NCBI GenBank assembly: GCA_964392085.1
Contig: CAYMOV010000006.1
Coordinates: 6,866-70,865, forward strand
Direction of reading: 5' to 3'
From: CAYMOV01 sp964392085
Lineage (GTDB): Bacteria > Oederibacteriota > Muellerivitia > Muellerivitales > Muellerivitaceae
DNA length: 64,000 bases
The notes under the pieces are model-generated. The model did no database searches. It was not told where the DNA came from and saw only the letters and a list, made by a program, of their open reading frames with translations. Shown here piece after piece: positions 63,718 through 64,000 of the stretch; positions within the stretch are counted from its first letter, which is position 1; each line of letters begins with the position of its first letter. The translations under genes were made by a program, and so were the position numbers.

Positions 63718-64000
63718 TTAGGCCTTCGGGTTGAAGATCCCGTCTTGGGCCGTCAGGGTGGAGCGGGACGAGGGTTTGGCGTGGAGCGGGGGCTGGAAAG
63801 CCTTGTACTGCTCCAGGGCGAAGAAGAAGGCGTCGTTGAACTGGTCCTTGTCCTCAGGGGTGATCCAGCCCTGCTTGGCGGCCTGGAGGGGCCAGCCCCA
63901 TTTGTCCCGTTCGGGGTCCTTCCAGAGGTCCCAAAGGCGCACCACGGGGATATGGCGGCTGCCGTCGGCCTTGGCGAGGCCGTTGGTGGTGACGGCCCAT
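63718..64000 (-). CDS. C-terminal part of an unidentified protein (runs off the window)
   Basis: The frame is open from 63999 down to the stop at 63718 (WAVTTNGLAKADGS..PVVRLWDLWKDPERDKWGW..GIFNPKA), so the gene starts beyond the window and an apparent Met at 63945 (GTG) need not be the start. It is soluble, with Trp-rich and acidic stretches. No family recognised. It converges on the histidine-kinase gene. Confidence 0.6.
   Translation of the reverse strand, partial: WAVTTNGLAKADGSRHIPVVRLWDLWKDPERDKWGWPLQAAKQGWITPEDKDQFNDAFFFALEQYKAFQPPLHAKPSSRSTLTAQDGIFNPKA

Overview
The window reads as a chromosomal scaffold of a GC-rich (about 60 percent by eye), Gram-negative, uncultivated bacterium. 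The Gram-negative call rests on a PorV/UPF0164-like outer-membrane barrel, a second barrel protein, a LolD/MacB-type exporter and a periplasmic peroxiredoxin. Very large Pro/Thr-rich beta-propeller proteins with C-terminal sorting-type domains are typical of metagenome-derived candidate phyla (for example FCPU426-, Goldbacteria-, Elusimicrobiota- or Omnitrophota-like bins). That placement is inference, not shown by a marker gene. Two 100-N blocks (31598-31697 and 45401-45500) mark scaffold gaps, both inside coding tandem repeats. I see no rRNA, tRNA, transposase, phage gene or CRISPR array.

Layout. 1-5600: small secreted and unknown proteins, a membrane PAS protein, a sugar-nucleotidyltransferase-like enzyme, a TPR protein and a DUF4149 membrane protein. 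5720-10811: a 2Fe-2S ferredoxin, then a three-gene AttEFGH-like exporter operon (ATPase, fused FtsX-type permease, secreted AttH/CrtC-like protein). 10839-15688: gamma-carbonic anhydrase, two Bcp peroxiredoxins (one exported, one cytosolic), a helical protein, and a PAS/AAA+/Fis regulator lacking the GAFTGA loop. 16038-17279: isocitrate dehydrogenase, with a tandem copy of its 3' end.

17768-39851 is the most striking part. About 22 kb encodes five secreted propeller or malectin proteins with PT-rich linkers. They surround a tight cluster of ECF sigma factor, single-pass anti-sigma-like protein, PorV-like barrel with TPR tail, and propeller protein. Exported proteins end in FlgD-Ig/Por-type C-terminal domains, and the anti-sigma-like protein carries a similar domain outside the membrane. 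I infer a self-regulated surface-display system resembling part of a type IX secretion pathway.

40035-64000 returns to housekeeping and signalling: aconitase, GNAT, pirin, PilZ proteins, YidB-like protein, a Lys/Glu-repeat protein with a ComEA-type HhH domain, malate dehydrogenase, APS kinase, an MBL hydrolase, a GT39-like membrane protein, an outer-membrane protein, ferredoxin, an HDAC-family deacetylase, a SAM-hydroxide adenosyltransferase, a Ca2+/cation antiporter, quinone oxidoreductase and a hybrid histidine kinase. Three TCA-cycle enzymes (icd, acn, mdh) occur as separate transcription units.

Intergenic DNA is rich in structured repeats: a two-copy multi-hairpin leader element, a cloverleaf-like element, tandem palindrome units, and several families of inverted-arm elements built of short words (CACGGAG, CACAAAG, CACAGAG, GCCGTTGG, GAATGAG). 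One family has become the signal-sequence region of the AttH-like gene.
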